Below are positions 33,759 to 42,344 of a stretch of DNA of 64,000 nt, piece after piece. The notes beneath the pieces are model-generated. The model was not told the DNA's origin, did no database searches, and saw only the letters and a list, made by a program, of their open reading frames with translations. The stretch comes from Subtercola boreus (GTDB lineage Bacteria > Actinomycetota > Actinomycetes > Actinomycetales > Microbacteriaceae): positions 2,604,001 to 2,668,000 of the forward strand of contig NZ_VFOO01000001.1 in NCBI RefSeq assembly GCF_006716115.1, given 5' to 3'. The stretch's first letter is position 1. Every line of letters begins with the position of its first letter. Both the position numbers and the translations under genes were made by a program.

Positions 33759-34517
33759 GTGCACCGACTTCGCGCCACCGTTCCTCAAATCCGTATGCAG
33801 CGATACGACCTTGCCTGCCGTCACAATCCGGAGGTCGACGGGGTCGAGCTCTATGTGTGGGCACGCTCAGTTGCTCTTGCCCTGTTCGACGACATCGGTC
33901 ACGTGGAGATCGCGATGCGGTCGGCTATGGCAAAGGAAATGGCGAGAACCTATGGCCTTACGTGGTACGAGCAGGATGCCATCCTCGACGATGGCACCCT
34001 CGAGTTGATTGATGAAGCGAAGAGGCGCAGCCGCGTACGGGATCTACCGAATGATTCAGCCCTGATCCACGGCAAGGTGGTAGCGAGCCTGATGCTCGGT
34101 TTCTGGGTGAAACTGCTTGGCCGGGGCATGTATCGCGAGCACGGCGACCAGAGGAACAGACGTATTCACGACACGCTCATCTGGAAAGCAGCCGCACACC
34201 GCGCTTTTCCGAACGTTGACGAATTAGCGAGGCAGCGGGTCGAGGGAGTCGCTCGGTATGTTCAAACCCTGCGCAACCGCATCGCCCATCACGAGCACGT
34301 GGTCTGGGGTGTCCCTATCGCCGGCGAGAAGGATGTTCGGGGCAACTCAGTCAGACTTTCCTTGGGCGCCGCCCACGAAAATGTCTTCGTACTAGCGAGT
34401 TTCATAGATCGAGGCTTTGCGTCGTGGCTTCGTGAGAACAGCGCAGTCCAATCGCGCATAGACGCCTGCCCCATTTACGCGGGCGAGTTGATGCTCATCG
34501 ACGAGATGAGGGCGTGA
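33759..34517 (+). CDS. Abi-like (abortive infection) HEPN protein
   Basis: A 252-residue protein of the AbiD/F-like family. The opening RYDLACRHNPEVDGVELYVWAR and GHVEIAMRSAM follow the family pattern, and near residue 172 it has RNRIAHHEH, the Rx4H motif of HEPN RNases. Such proteins can block phage growth by cleaving RNA. I chose the GTG at 33759, which has AGGGAG seven bases upstream; an earlier GTG (33753) would leave one base. GC is lower than neighbours, suggesting transfer. Stands alone, no partner antitoxin visible. Confidence 0.8.
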   Translation: MHRLRATVPQIRMQRYDLACRHNPEVDGVELYVWARSVALALFDDIGHVEIAMRSAMAKEMARTYGLTWYEQDAILDDGTLELIDEAKRRSRVRDLPNDSALIHGKVVASLMLGFWVKLLGRGMYREHGDQRNRRIHDTLIWKAAAHRAFPNVDELARQRVEGVARYVQTLRNRIAHHEHVVWGVPIAGEKDVRGNSVRLSLGAAHENVFVLASFIDRGFASWLRENSAVQSRIDACPIYAGELMLIDEMRA

Positions 34518-34577
34518 ATTTCTGGAACTCAGCTTCGGCCGCACCAGACGACAAGACAACTCTTCGCTGGCTGGTGC

Positions 34578-34739
34578 CTAGTCGCGGGTGACGCGGTAGA
34601 TGCCGTAGATCACGCCGGGAACGTGACCGACGAGCTGCAGCAGGAAGGCCCAGAGAACCTTCAGGCCGAGGCCGTCGTGGATGAGAACGGCGACGAACGG
34701 GAAGAAGAAGCACAGGATGATGAGCAGTACTTTGCGCAT
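34578..34739 (-). CDS. Pmp3/YqaE family small membrane protein
   Basis: A 53-residue protein with two hydrophobic helices: MRKVLLIILCFFFPFVAV, a short polar turn, then WAFLLQLVGHVPGVIYGIY and a charged end. This is the UPF0057/Pmp3 pattern, proteins linked to membrane potential and salt or cold stress. It is the last gene of a stress operon that also carries Asp23, CsbD and aquaporin genes. Confidence 0.85.
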   Translation of the reverse strand: MRKVLLIILCFFFPFVAVLIHDGLGLKVLWAFLLQLVGHVPGVIYGIYRVTRD

Positions 34740-34780
34740 GATGGATCCGATCTGATGGGAAGGGGAGTGCGGGGAAGAGC

Positions 34781-34983
34781 TTACTTTTTGAGGTCGTTCA
34801 TCGTGCCGGCGATCTTCTTGCCCAGCTTCTTGCGGGCTTTCTCGTTCTTGGGGTCGCGCCAGAGTCGCTCGGCCTGGTGACGCAGCGTCTCGGACTGCTT
34901 ACCCTTCACCGGTCGGTGCGAACGGGCGCCTTGAGGTAGATGGCCGCGGCGATGATGCCGACGATGATGATCTTGTTGCGCAT
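34781..34983 (-). pseudogene. Small YtxH-like stress protein, split by a -1 frameshift
   Basis: The first frame gives MRNKIIIVGIIAAAIYL, a short membrane segment, then KAPVRTDR and a stop at 34906. The next frame, from 34933 on, continues with GARSHRPVKG and then HQAERLWRDPKNEKARKK up to a stop at 34781. Together they make one protein of about 67 residues in the pattern of YtxH-like proteins (membrane segment, LGAR-like turn, charged helix). One base appears missing after TACCTC. It could be a real mutation, a sequencing error, or two overlapping genes (GTGA at 34906-34909). AAGGA precedes the ATG. Confidence 0.55.
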
Positions 34984-35060
34984 GAGGTTTCCTTCGTGTT
35001 GTGGAGCAGTCGTGTTGTGACGCAGTCGTGTTGTGTAGCGGGGCCTGCGGTCGGGCAGGA

Positions 35061-35468
35061 TCAGCGGTTCGTCACCTGGGTGATCAGTTGTTGGATGAAC
35101 GGGATGACGTTCTCGATCTGGCTGACGCTCGAGAGCGCGGTGGCGACGAGCGGCCAGACCGAACCGACGAGGGTGGCGATGACTGCCGCGGTGGCGGCGA
35201 TCCAGGCGAGGGCGCCGATCCGGGAGACGAACGTGAGCGCGAGGAAGCCGAGGGCGACGAGGTAGCTGATCACGATCGAGGCGATGATCGCACCGACGGG
35301 CACGTTCAGGGCGCCGATGGTGGTGGCGTCGGCCGCCCCGATCAGGCCGAGTACCGGTAGCAGTACACCTGCCACGATGAGGATGCAGAGGACGACGCCG
35401 GTGATGAGCGCGGCCCAGACCGCCCGGCTGCGGCGGCGACGGGCGGTGCCGATGGAGCGCGATCTCAT
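35061..35468 (-). CDS. Membrane protein of unknown function in stress operon
   Basis: A 135-residue protein with a basic N-terminus (RRRRSR) and three or four hydrophobic helices over residues 17-120. No family recognised. The ATG overlaps the stop of the upstream Asp23-type gene (ATGA), so it is translationally coupled to it. Its place suggests a membrane partner of the Asp23 protein. Confidence 0.7.
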   Translation of the reverse strand: MRSRSIGTARRRRSRAVWAALITGVVLCILIVAGVLLPVLGLIGAADATTIGALNVPVGAIIASIVISYLVALGFLALTFVSRIGALAWIAATAAVIATLVGSVWPLVATALSSVSQIENVIPFIQQLITQVTNR

Positions 35469-36313
35469 GAGCGGTGTTCGGTGGGGTCGGGGTCCGCGTC
35501 GGGGCCGGACTCTGCGGCATCCGCGTCGACGATCACCGGCACGACCACGACGACGGGGCTCTCCTGGTGTGCGGGTTCCACGTCGACGGGCTCAGCGTCG
35601 ACGACGCTCGTGTTCGCAGTGGATGCATCGGCCACGGGTACCGCGTCGGCCTCCTCTGCCACCGTGTCGGCGGCATCCGAGACGACGTCCGCCGCAGCGG
35701 CGACAGTGTCGGCGGCACTCACCTTCACGGTGTCGGTCGCCGACGAGACGGCATCGGCCGCGGCATCCTTCGCCGAGGAGACCGCGCCGGCGGCGGTCGA
35801 TGCCGCCTCGGAGGCCTTCGACTTGACGGTGTCGGCTGCCGCGGAGGCGCGTGCAGCCAGCGACTCCGAGGGGTCGATCTCCTCGTTCGCGGGCCTGACC
35901 TTGTCGAAGGGGCCGTGCACGTCGGTGACGTTGACGTTCACTTCGACGGGCTCGCTCACGAGCTGCGCCGCCGCACGGGTGACCTGCCGTCTGACCGTCT
36001 CGAGAACCTCGGCGATCGAGTGCGGGTACTCCACGACAAGATCGAGATCGATGATGGTGCTGCCGTCGGTCCGGCTCACGGTGACTCCGGGAACGGTCGA
36101 GGTGCCCCGGATGCGACGGCTCGCCCGGTCGAGGGCACGCGAGGCGAGACCACCGAGGTGGTGCACGCCGGTGACAGCGGCCGCGGTCTCGGCGACGGTG
36201 GTGCTCAGCAGGTGCTCGGGGGTTTCGGGATCGGGGTGGGTGGTCTCGATGGCTCCGAGGTCGACGGGAACGGGCTGGGCGTGCAGCGCGTCACCGGTCA
36301 GGGCGTCAGTCAT
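35465..36313 (-). CDS. Asp23/Gls24 family protein with long alanine-rich tail
   Basis: A 282-residue protein. Residues 35-140 form an Asp23 domain (GVHHLGG, DGSTIIDLDLVVEY, TDVHGPFD). Residues 155-225 are an alanine-rich, amphipathic run of repeated units such as AADTVKSKASEAAS and AVSSATDTV, like LEA-type or apolipoprotein helices. An acidic, disordered end follows. AAGGAG lies eight bases before the ATG. Asp23 proteins sit at the cell envelope and help against alkaline and osmotic stress; the tail may coat membrane. A shorter paralogue lies at 39288. Confidence 0.8.
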   Translation of the reverse strand: MTDALTGDALHAQPVPVDLGAIETTHPDPETPEHLLSTTVAETAAAVTGVHHLGGLASRALDRASRRIRGTSTVPGVTVSRTDGSTIIDLDLVVEYPHSIAEVLETVRRQVTRAAAQLVSEPVEVNVNVTDVHGPFDKVRPANEEIDPSESLAARASAAADTVKSKASEAASTAAGAVSSAKDAAADAVSSATDTVKVSAADTVAAAADVVSDAADTVAEEADAVPVADASTANTSVVDAEPVDVEPAHQESPVVVVVPVIVDADAAESGPDADPDPTEHRS

Positions 36314-36363
36314 GTGGGGGTCTCCTTGGTCGAAGTGGGGTGTGGTAAGAAGTCGGATGCGGT

Positions 36364-37164
36364 TCAGTCGTGGGGTGACAGCGAACGGGCGCGGGTGAAT
36401 TGGCGGTGCAACAGGCCGGCGATCGCGGCCCCCACCAGCGGAGCGATGATGAACACCCACAGCTGAGCCAGGGCCGTCGGTCCGCCGCAGAGGGCGGTCG
36501 CGATCGATCGCGCCGGGTTCACGGAGGTGTTGCTGATGGGGATGCTGATCAGGTGGATCAGGGTGAGGGTCAGTCCGATGCCGATCGGCGCCACTCCCCT
36601 GTACTCGGGCTTGGAGGTGATCGAGAGAATGACGGTGACGAAGACGGCGGTGAGGATGATCTCCGCCACGATCACGGCAGTGATTCCGAAACCACCGGGC
36701 GAAGCCTCGCCGAAGCCGTTGGAGGCGAAACCGCTGTCCTGGGCGTTCGCAAGGTAGCCGGCGGGGCCGTTGGCGGCGATGAGGGCGAGCGCGCTCGAGG
36801 CGATGGCGCCGCCAATGATCTGGGCGAGAACGTAGCCGGGCACGTGACGCCATTCGGTACGACCTGCGATGGCGAGGCCGACCGTCACGGCGGGGTTGAA
36901 GTGCCCGCCGGAGATGTGGCCGACGGCGTAGATTCCGGCCATGACGGTGAGGCCGAAGGCCAGCGCCACACCGAGGAAGCCGACGCCCGTGGCGTTGGCG
37001 CTGTCAGGGAAGGCCGAGGCGAAAAGGGCGGTGCCGACACCGCCGAAGACGAGGAGGAAGGTACCGAAGGCCTCGGCGATGAGGCGGGAGGTGGTGGGGT
37101 AGGTCTGAGCCTGCTGGGTGCGTTGCTCTGCGGTGGACCGGCTGACCGGGCGTGTGGTGCTCAT
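36364..37164 (-). CDS. aqpZ: Aquaporin (MIP family, AqpZ type)
   Basis: A 266-residue channel with six helices and both half-helix motifs: SGGHFNPAVT and NTSVNPARS. The residues around the second motif (arginine after NPA) match water-specific aquaporins rather than glycerol facilitators. The first 25 residues are polar and cytoplasmic. It lies between stress genes on the same strand and may equalise water flow during osmotic stress. Confidence 0.93.
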   Translation of the reverse strand: MSTTRPVSRSTAEQRTQQAQTYPTTSRLIAEAFGTFLLVFGGVGTALFASAFPDSANATGVGFLGVALAFGLTVMAGIYAVGHISGGHFNPAVTVGLAIAGRTEWRHVPGYVLAQIIGGAIASSALALIAANGPAGYLANAQDSGFASNGFGEASPGGFGITAVIVAEIILTAVFVTVILSITSKPEYRGVAPIGIGLTLTLIHLISIPISNTSVNPARSIATALCGGPTALAQLWVFIIAPLVGAAIAGLLHRQFTRARSLSPHD

Positions 37165-37254
37165 AGGAGGGGGGCTTTCGCTGGGGGCGAGGATGTCTCG
37201 GGGCAGGGCTGCTGGCGGAGTCGGCGACGGCCGGCCGCCAACTGCGGGGAGGAA

Positions 37255-37290
37255 GTCCGGCCCTCGCTGTGGGGGAAGCGGGGGCCGGAC
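37255..37290 (-). terminator. Strong hairpin downstream of csbD
   Basis: GTCCGGCCC (37255-37263) pairs with GGGCCGGAC (37282-37290), and an inner stem CGCT/AGCG extends it. It lies 17 bases after the CsbD stop on the minus strand. There is no run of T after it, so it may act as an attenuator or an RNA-stabilising structure within the operon, not a full terminator. Confidence 0.5.
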
Positions 37291-37307
37291 GGTTCTGGGG
37301 GTGGGTG

Positions 37308-37481
37308 TTACTTCTTGAAGACGTCTTTGATGTCTTCGACCTTGTCGCGGGTCTGGCCCTTGGCCTGGTCGGCTTTGCCTTCGGCGACGAGTTTGTCGTT
37401 GTCGGTGACGTTGCCGACGGCCTCTTTGGCCTTGCCGGCGACGTTCTCGGCGGCGGCTTTGATCTTGTCTGCTGCACTCAT
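37308..37481 (-). CDS. csbD: CsbD family stress protein
   Basis: A 57-residue, highly charged protein: MSAADKIKAAAENVAGKAKE followed by GNVTDNDKLVAEGKADQAKG, the defining CsbD pattern. The family is induced by general stress in many bacteria, though its action is unknown. Start ATG has GGAGCAACTCAG upstream. Codes within the envelope-stress operon. Confidence 0.92.
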   Translation of the reverse strand: MSAADKIKAAAENVAGKAKEAVGNVTDNDKLVAEGKADQAKGQTRDKVEDIKDVFKK

Positions 37482-37530
37482 CTGAGTTGCTCCTTCTGTA
37501 GAGGTGACGACTGTCACCGGGTGTGGTGGG

Positions 37531-38136
37531 TCAGGCGACCCGGGTACTGCTGCTCGCCACCGAGGCGCGAAGCCCGCTGACGATCTGGATGACGACAGGT
37601 GTCGTCTGGCCGAGCACGTCATCCCATTCCGTGACCGCACTGTCGATGACGGTGCGGATCCGGACGGGCGAGGCGCCCTTCCGGGCATGGGCTGTGATCC
37701 GGAGCACGTTCTGCTTCCGGACTTCGAACGCGACGACATCGACCGCGGCGATCTCGGGCTGCCGGGTGAGGGCATCCTCGAGAACCTGCGCTGCGACCTT
37801 CACGTCGACAAGCAGGTCACCACCGATGGGGGTGTTCGCCGTGGAGTTCTGCCGCAGGGTGAGGAGGTTCTGGGTGCGACCCCGGCCCTGCCGGAACACG
37901 AACCACAACAACACCACAATGAGCACGAGGGCAGTAGCCGCGGTGACCCAGAGGATCCACGGGTTCGCAGAGAACGTGCCCTGGACGTTGTTGTTCGCGG
38001 TCTGCGCACCCTCGCTGATCGGCTGCTGAAGGTCAGGAAGCAGAGCCCCGACAGCGAGCACGGCGCCGGCGGCGAGGACCACGAGGCCGATGATGAAGAG
38101 GAAGAACCGGTTGAGGAAACGGTTGGTGGAGTTCAT
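37531..38136 (-). CDS. amaP: AmaP-like alkaline-shock membrane anchor protein
   Basis: A 201-residue protein with two N-terminal membrane helices (about 10-32 and 60-82) and a soluble C-terminal domain of about 110 residues that includes DLLVDVKVAAQVLEDAL. This is the AmaP layout; AmaP anchors Asp23 proteins at the membrane. Its start overlaps the stop of the upstream gene (TGATG). Operon context with two Asp23 genes supports the call. Confidence 0.75.
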   Translation of the reverse strand: MNSTNRFLNRFFLFIIGLVVLAAGAVLAVGALLPDLQQPISEGAQTANNNVQGTFSANPWILWVTAATALVLIVVLLWFVFRQGRGRTQNLLTLRQNSTANTPIGGDLLVDVKVAAQVLEDALTRQPEIAAVDVVAFEVRKQNVLRITAHARKGASPVRIRTVIDSAVTEWDDVLGQTTPVVIQIVSGLRASVASSSTRVA

Positions 38137-38711
38137 CAGGCGACCTTCCCCTTCTTCGACACATGCACGTTTGAACGAAGTGCCGGCCGGTAGTCATAGG
38201 AGCTGACATCCTGGGCGACGGCGTCCTGGATCGCCTGCCGGTCGACAGCCCGCCCGGAGGTGGGTGTCACATCGACTCGCACCGTGCGGGCCCCGACGCT
38301 CACGGACACGTTGTCGGGGTTCACATCGCCGGCGTAGCTGACGGTCCGGGCGATGGACTGCGCGATGACCCGGTCATCGACCACCGCCGCGGTACGTTCC
38401 GTGATGCTGCCCCGGCGACCCCGACGCCCGGGAGCCACCGAGATCACAATGATGATCAGGCCGATGATCGCGGCCACCGCGCCGATCGCTGCAAGCAGCG
38501 GTACCGGTGCTGCCGCCGCAGACAGCGTCGATGACACAAGGGCTTCAGGGGTGACGAGTAATGGGGGCTGCCCGATCGCGGAGAGGACCGCTTCCACACC
38601 GAGATACGCCAAGCCGATCATCAGGATGGCGGCGATGGTGATCGCGGCCCCGGAGCGGGGGGAATGCGACTCGCGGCGCACGATCCGCCGGTAGAGAGCA
38701 GGGGTGCTCAT
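38136..38711 (-). CDS. DUF6286-like membrane protein of the Asp23 operon
   Basis: A 191-residue protein with two hydrophobic helices (about 20-42 and 70-92) and a C-terminal soluble domain ending in YDYRPALRSNVHV. It has the general build of the DUF6286 proteins found beside Asp23 genes in actinobacteria. A good ribosome site (GGAAGAGAG) precedes the ATG, which overlaps the previous stop. Likely part of the same envelope complex as AmaP. Confidence 0.7.
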   Translation of the reverse strand: MSTPALYRRIVRRESHSPRSGAAITIAAILMIGLAYLGVEAVLSAIGQPPLLVTPEALVSSTLSAAAAPVPLLAAIGAVAAIIGLIIIVISVAPGRRGRRGSITERTAAVVDDRVIAQSIARTVSYAGDVNPDNVSVSVGARTVRVDVTPTSGRAVDRQAIQDAVAQDVSSYDYRPALRSNVHVSKKGKVA

Positions 38712-39106
38712 TTCACTCTCTTCCTTTCGTTCAGTCGCACACCCGTAATGTGCAGGTCGATCTCCGTGATCGACGTACCGGTCAGGGTCAGGCTCTGCTC
38801 CCGGATCGTGGACTGGGCTCTCGTGAGGCGCTCGACGATCGTGCCGGCCCGGCGGGCGCCGGTACCGAGGGGCGCGACGTGGATCGGCGCACTCGCCGTC
38901 ATAGTGAGGTCGCCCCCATGGTCGGAGAGGCTGACGGAGACGTCTTTCTCGTCGACGCCGAGCTGCTCCGCGGTGACGGCCGACACAACGCGCCGCACGG
39001 CCCGAGGAGCGATCACGTTCCGGCCGCCCAGCGATTCTCCGGCCTGCACGTTCCGGGACTGCACGTTCCGGGCCTGCGTGCGGTCGGCCGTCACCGCCGT
39101 GCTCAC
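38708..39106 (-). CDS. Asp23-associated small protein
   Basis: A 132-residue soluble protein. The centre (AVRRVVSAVTAEQLGVDEKD and DHGGDLTMTASAPIHV) resembles an Asp23-like fold, with predicted alternating strands and helices, but I cannot place it firmly. The GTG start overlaps the DUF2273 stop (GTGA), and its own stop overlaps the next start (ATGA). Tight coupling suggests fixed stoichiometry with its neighbours. Confidence 0.65.
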   Translation of the reverse strand: MSTAVTADRTQARNVQSRNVQAGESLGGRNVIAPRAVRRVVSAVTAEQLGVDEKDVSVSLSDHGGDLTMTASAPIHVAPLGTGARRAGTIVERLTRAQSTIREQSLTLTGTSITEIDLHITGVRLNERKRVK

Positions 39107-39291
39107 GACGACCGCCGCCCGCGCAGAGCGTCGGTGACGCCCCGGACATCGAGCTTGCCCTCGAGCACCCGGCCCACCGCGTAACCCACCGCGACGAACA
39201 GGGCCACGAGGATCATCGCCCAGAAACCGAACGCCACAGCCGTCACCGCGAGCACCGCGCCGACGAGCATCCCGCGAGTCGTCGGGGTCAC
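39103..39291 (-). CDS. DUF2273-type small membrane protein
   Basis: A 62-residue protein with one long hydrophobic region (residues 8-40) and a short charged end. The pattern TRGMLVGAVLAVTAVAFGFW followed by YAVGRVLEGKLD is that of small DUF2273 proteins next to Asp23 genes. GTG start overlaps the Asp23 stop by four bases. Confidence 0.75.
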   Translation of the reverse strand: MTPTTRGMLVGAVLAVTAVAFGFWAMILVALFVAVGYAVGRVLEGKLDVRGVTDALRGRRSS

Positions 39292-39722
39292 TGGACGCGG
39301 CTTTCAGCAACGTCGTCATCGTTGTCGTCCGACGGGATGAAGACGTCGGAGATGGTCACGTTGACCTCGGTGACCTCCATGCCCACAACCGTCGAGATGG
39401 CGTCGGTGACGCTGGCGCGAACCTCATCAGCGAGCTTCTGCAGCTCGACGGGGTACTCCGCGACGAGGATGATGTCGGCAGCGACCTGCGTCTCGCCGAC
39501 CTCGACCTTGACGCCCTGGCCACGGTCCTGCTGGTTGATCGCGTTACGGATCGCACCGATCGCGCGCGCCGCACCATTGCCGAGGTCGTGCACCCCGGCG
39601 ACCTCGCGGGCCGCGATGCCGGCGACCTTTTCCACGACGCCATCGGCGATCGTGTTCTTACCCGTCGACGACGAGCTGTGCGCCGGGGTCTTGGGGGCAG
39701 AAGTGGGGGTGATGTTCGTCAT
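39288..39722 (-). CDS. Asp23/Gls24 family envelope stress protein
   Basis: A 144-residue single-domain Asp23 protein: KVAGIAAREVAGVHDLG, VAADIILVAEYPVELQKLAD and VTEVNVTISDVFIP are the conserved blocks. First gene of the minus-strand stress operon that runs to 34578. The family attaches to the membrane through AmaP-like partners; one is encoded at 37531. The promoter should lie in 39723-39914. Confidence 0.88.
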   Translation of the reverse strand: MTNITPTSAPKTPAHSSSSTGKNTIADGVVEKVAGIAAREVAGVHDLGNGAARAIGAIRNAINQQDRGQGVKVEVGETQVAADIILVAEYPVELQKLADEVRASVTDAISTVVGMEVTEVNVTISDVFIPSDDNDDDVAESRVQ

Positions 39723-39914
39723 GGTGCTACTCCAGGGTTCTTCAGGTGCACCGGCCGGGCGGCCGGATTTTCGGGTGCCGCATCAACCCCGGCAAGGGTT
39801 GTGATCGGCTACACAATTGAGACGATCCCCACAGGGGAAACGTCACAAATCAATTTCACGAGCTGTGAGAACGTGCGTTCTCCGCCTGGCGCCGTCGAGA
39901 AGGAGAGCGTTCCC

Positions 39915-40262
39915 GTGGACCGCCTGCTGGCGATCTACGACTACCTCGCAGAATGGTTCGACACCGACTCGTTCCGGGGCTGTGGATTCATCAACTCCTT
40001 CGGGGAACTCGGTGCCGTCTCGCCCCAGGTCGCCGAGACCGCTCGCGTCCACAAGCAGCAGTTCCAGGACTACGTCGGGCACCTCGTCGACGAGGTCGGC
40101 GGCACCCCTGACCTCGCCGCGCAACTCGCCATCCTCGCAGAAGGCGCCCAGACCACGGCCGCCATCAGTGGCCAGAACTCAGCAGCCGGGCAGGCCAGGC
40201 GCGCGGCCAAAACGCTCATCGCCGTGAACACCGCACCAGGAGCGGACGCCGCCGCGCTCTGA
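39915..40262 (+). CDS. TetR C-terminal domain protein lacking the DNA-binding part
   Basis: A 115-residue protein from the GTG at 39915, with AAGGAG nine bases upstream. It matches the ligand-binding half of TetR regulators: LAEWFDTDSFRGCGFINSFGELG, then HKQQFQDYVGHLVDE, and LAILAEGAQTTAAI. No helix-turn-helix is encoded upstream; the open frame goes back only through unrelated sequence. Either a truncated gene, or a stand-alone ligand domain. The start has a proper ribosome site, so expression is possible. Confidence 0.55.
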   Translation: MDRLLAIYDYLAEWFDTDSFRGCGFINSFGELGAVSPQVAETARVHKQQFQDYVGHLVDEVGGTPDLAAQLAILAEGAQTTAAISGQNSAAGQARRAAKTLIAVNTAPGADAAAL

Positions 40263-40296
40263 AGCCGGGATACGAGCCGCTCGCGGGGGCCGGTGT

Positions 40297-40866
40297 TCAG
40301 AGGCTGCTGGCCCGGTCGGTGATGGCGCGGGCAGCGGCGACGAGGGTGCGACGATGGGCGCTCATCCGGATGTCGGTCGCGGGGTCCCGGCCATCCGACT
40401 CTTTGAGTCCTGTCGGTGTGAAGAACCACGCCTGGGCCATTCCGTAGAGCAGCACGAGCAGGTCGACCGCCGCGTCGGGAGTACCGATCGTTCCCGCCAT
40501 TGCGGCGACTTTCTGCTCGTACAACGGTGAGTGGTCGGGTCCGGATTCGGGTCGTTCGAGTTCGCGCCAGAGACTGATCCGCACGCCGGCAGGATGCGCC
40601 CGGTGATAGTCGAAGAGACGCCCCACCCACCCCGGCAGATCATCGACATCCACGGGCACAGCCTCGGCCAACGCCGTCAGCTCGTGATGCAGAACCGCGC
40701 TGAACAGGTCTTCCTTGCTGCCGAAGTGCGCGTAGATGAGGCGCACGTTGGATGCCGCGCCCGCTGCGATGCGGTCGATGCGGGCGCCGGCCAGTCCCCG
40801 TGCGGCGAACTCGTCCGCCGCCGCTGCCAGAATCCGATCCCGTGTCGCCTCTGCGTCTCGTGCCAT
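40297..40866 (-). CDS. TetR/AcrR family regulator
   Basis: A 189-residue repressor with a normal N-terminal helix-turn-helix (ILAAAADEFAARGLAGARID, then YAHFGSKEDLF) and a helical ligand domain. It is divergent from the deazaflavin-type enzyme and aldo/keto reductase genes. The 73-base region between contains a perfect inverted repeat (40891-40916), its probable operator. Confidence 0.9.
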   Translation of the reverse strand: MARDAEATRDRILAAAADEFAARGLAGARIDRIAAGAASNVRLIYAHFGSKEDLFSAVLHHELTALAEAVPVDVDDLPGWVGRLFDYHRAHPAGVRISLWRELERPESGPDHSPLYEQKVAAMAGTIGTPDAAVDLLVLLYGMAQAWFFTPTGLKESDGRDPATDIRMSAHRRTLVAAARAITDRASSL

Positions 40867-40890
40867 CCGCCCATCGTAGTGAAACGTTCA

Positions 40891-40916
40891 CTTACTTGCG
40901 TTAGAGTGCAAGTAAG
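40891..40916 (+). promoter_or_regulatory. TetR operator, perfect inverted repeat
   Basis: CTTACTTGC and GCAAGTAAG are perfect inverted copies separated by eight bases. A further half-site, CTTACTTG, is at 40923-40930 just before the enzyme gene, and a smaller palindrome GTGAA-ACG-TTCAC lies at 40879-40891. The TetR encoded at 40297 is the expected binder. Confidence 0.7.
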
Positions 40917-40939
40917 CAACTACTTACTTGAGGAGCACA

Positions 40940-42336
<1,397 letters not shown>

Positions 42337-42344
42337 CCGACCGG

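Noticed and set aside
33521-33778. Minus-strand small protein upstream of the Abi gene
   Set aside because: The frame runs across a terminator hairpin, has no ribosome site and shows no protein-like features.
35474-36466. Plus-strand frame of 330 codons over the Asp23 gene
   Set aside because: Composition is a mirror of the alanine-rich gene on the other strand; no start signals or family features.
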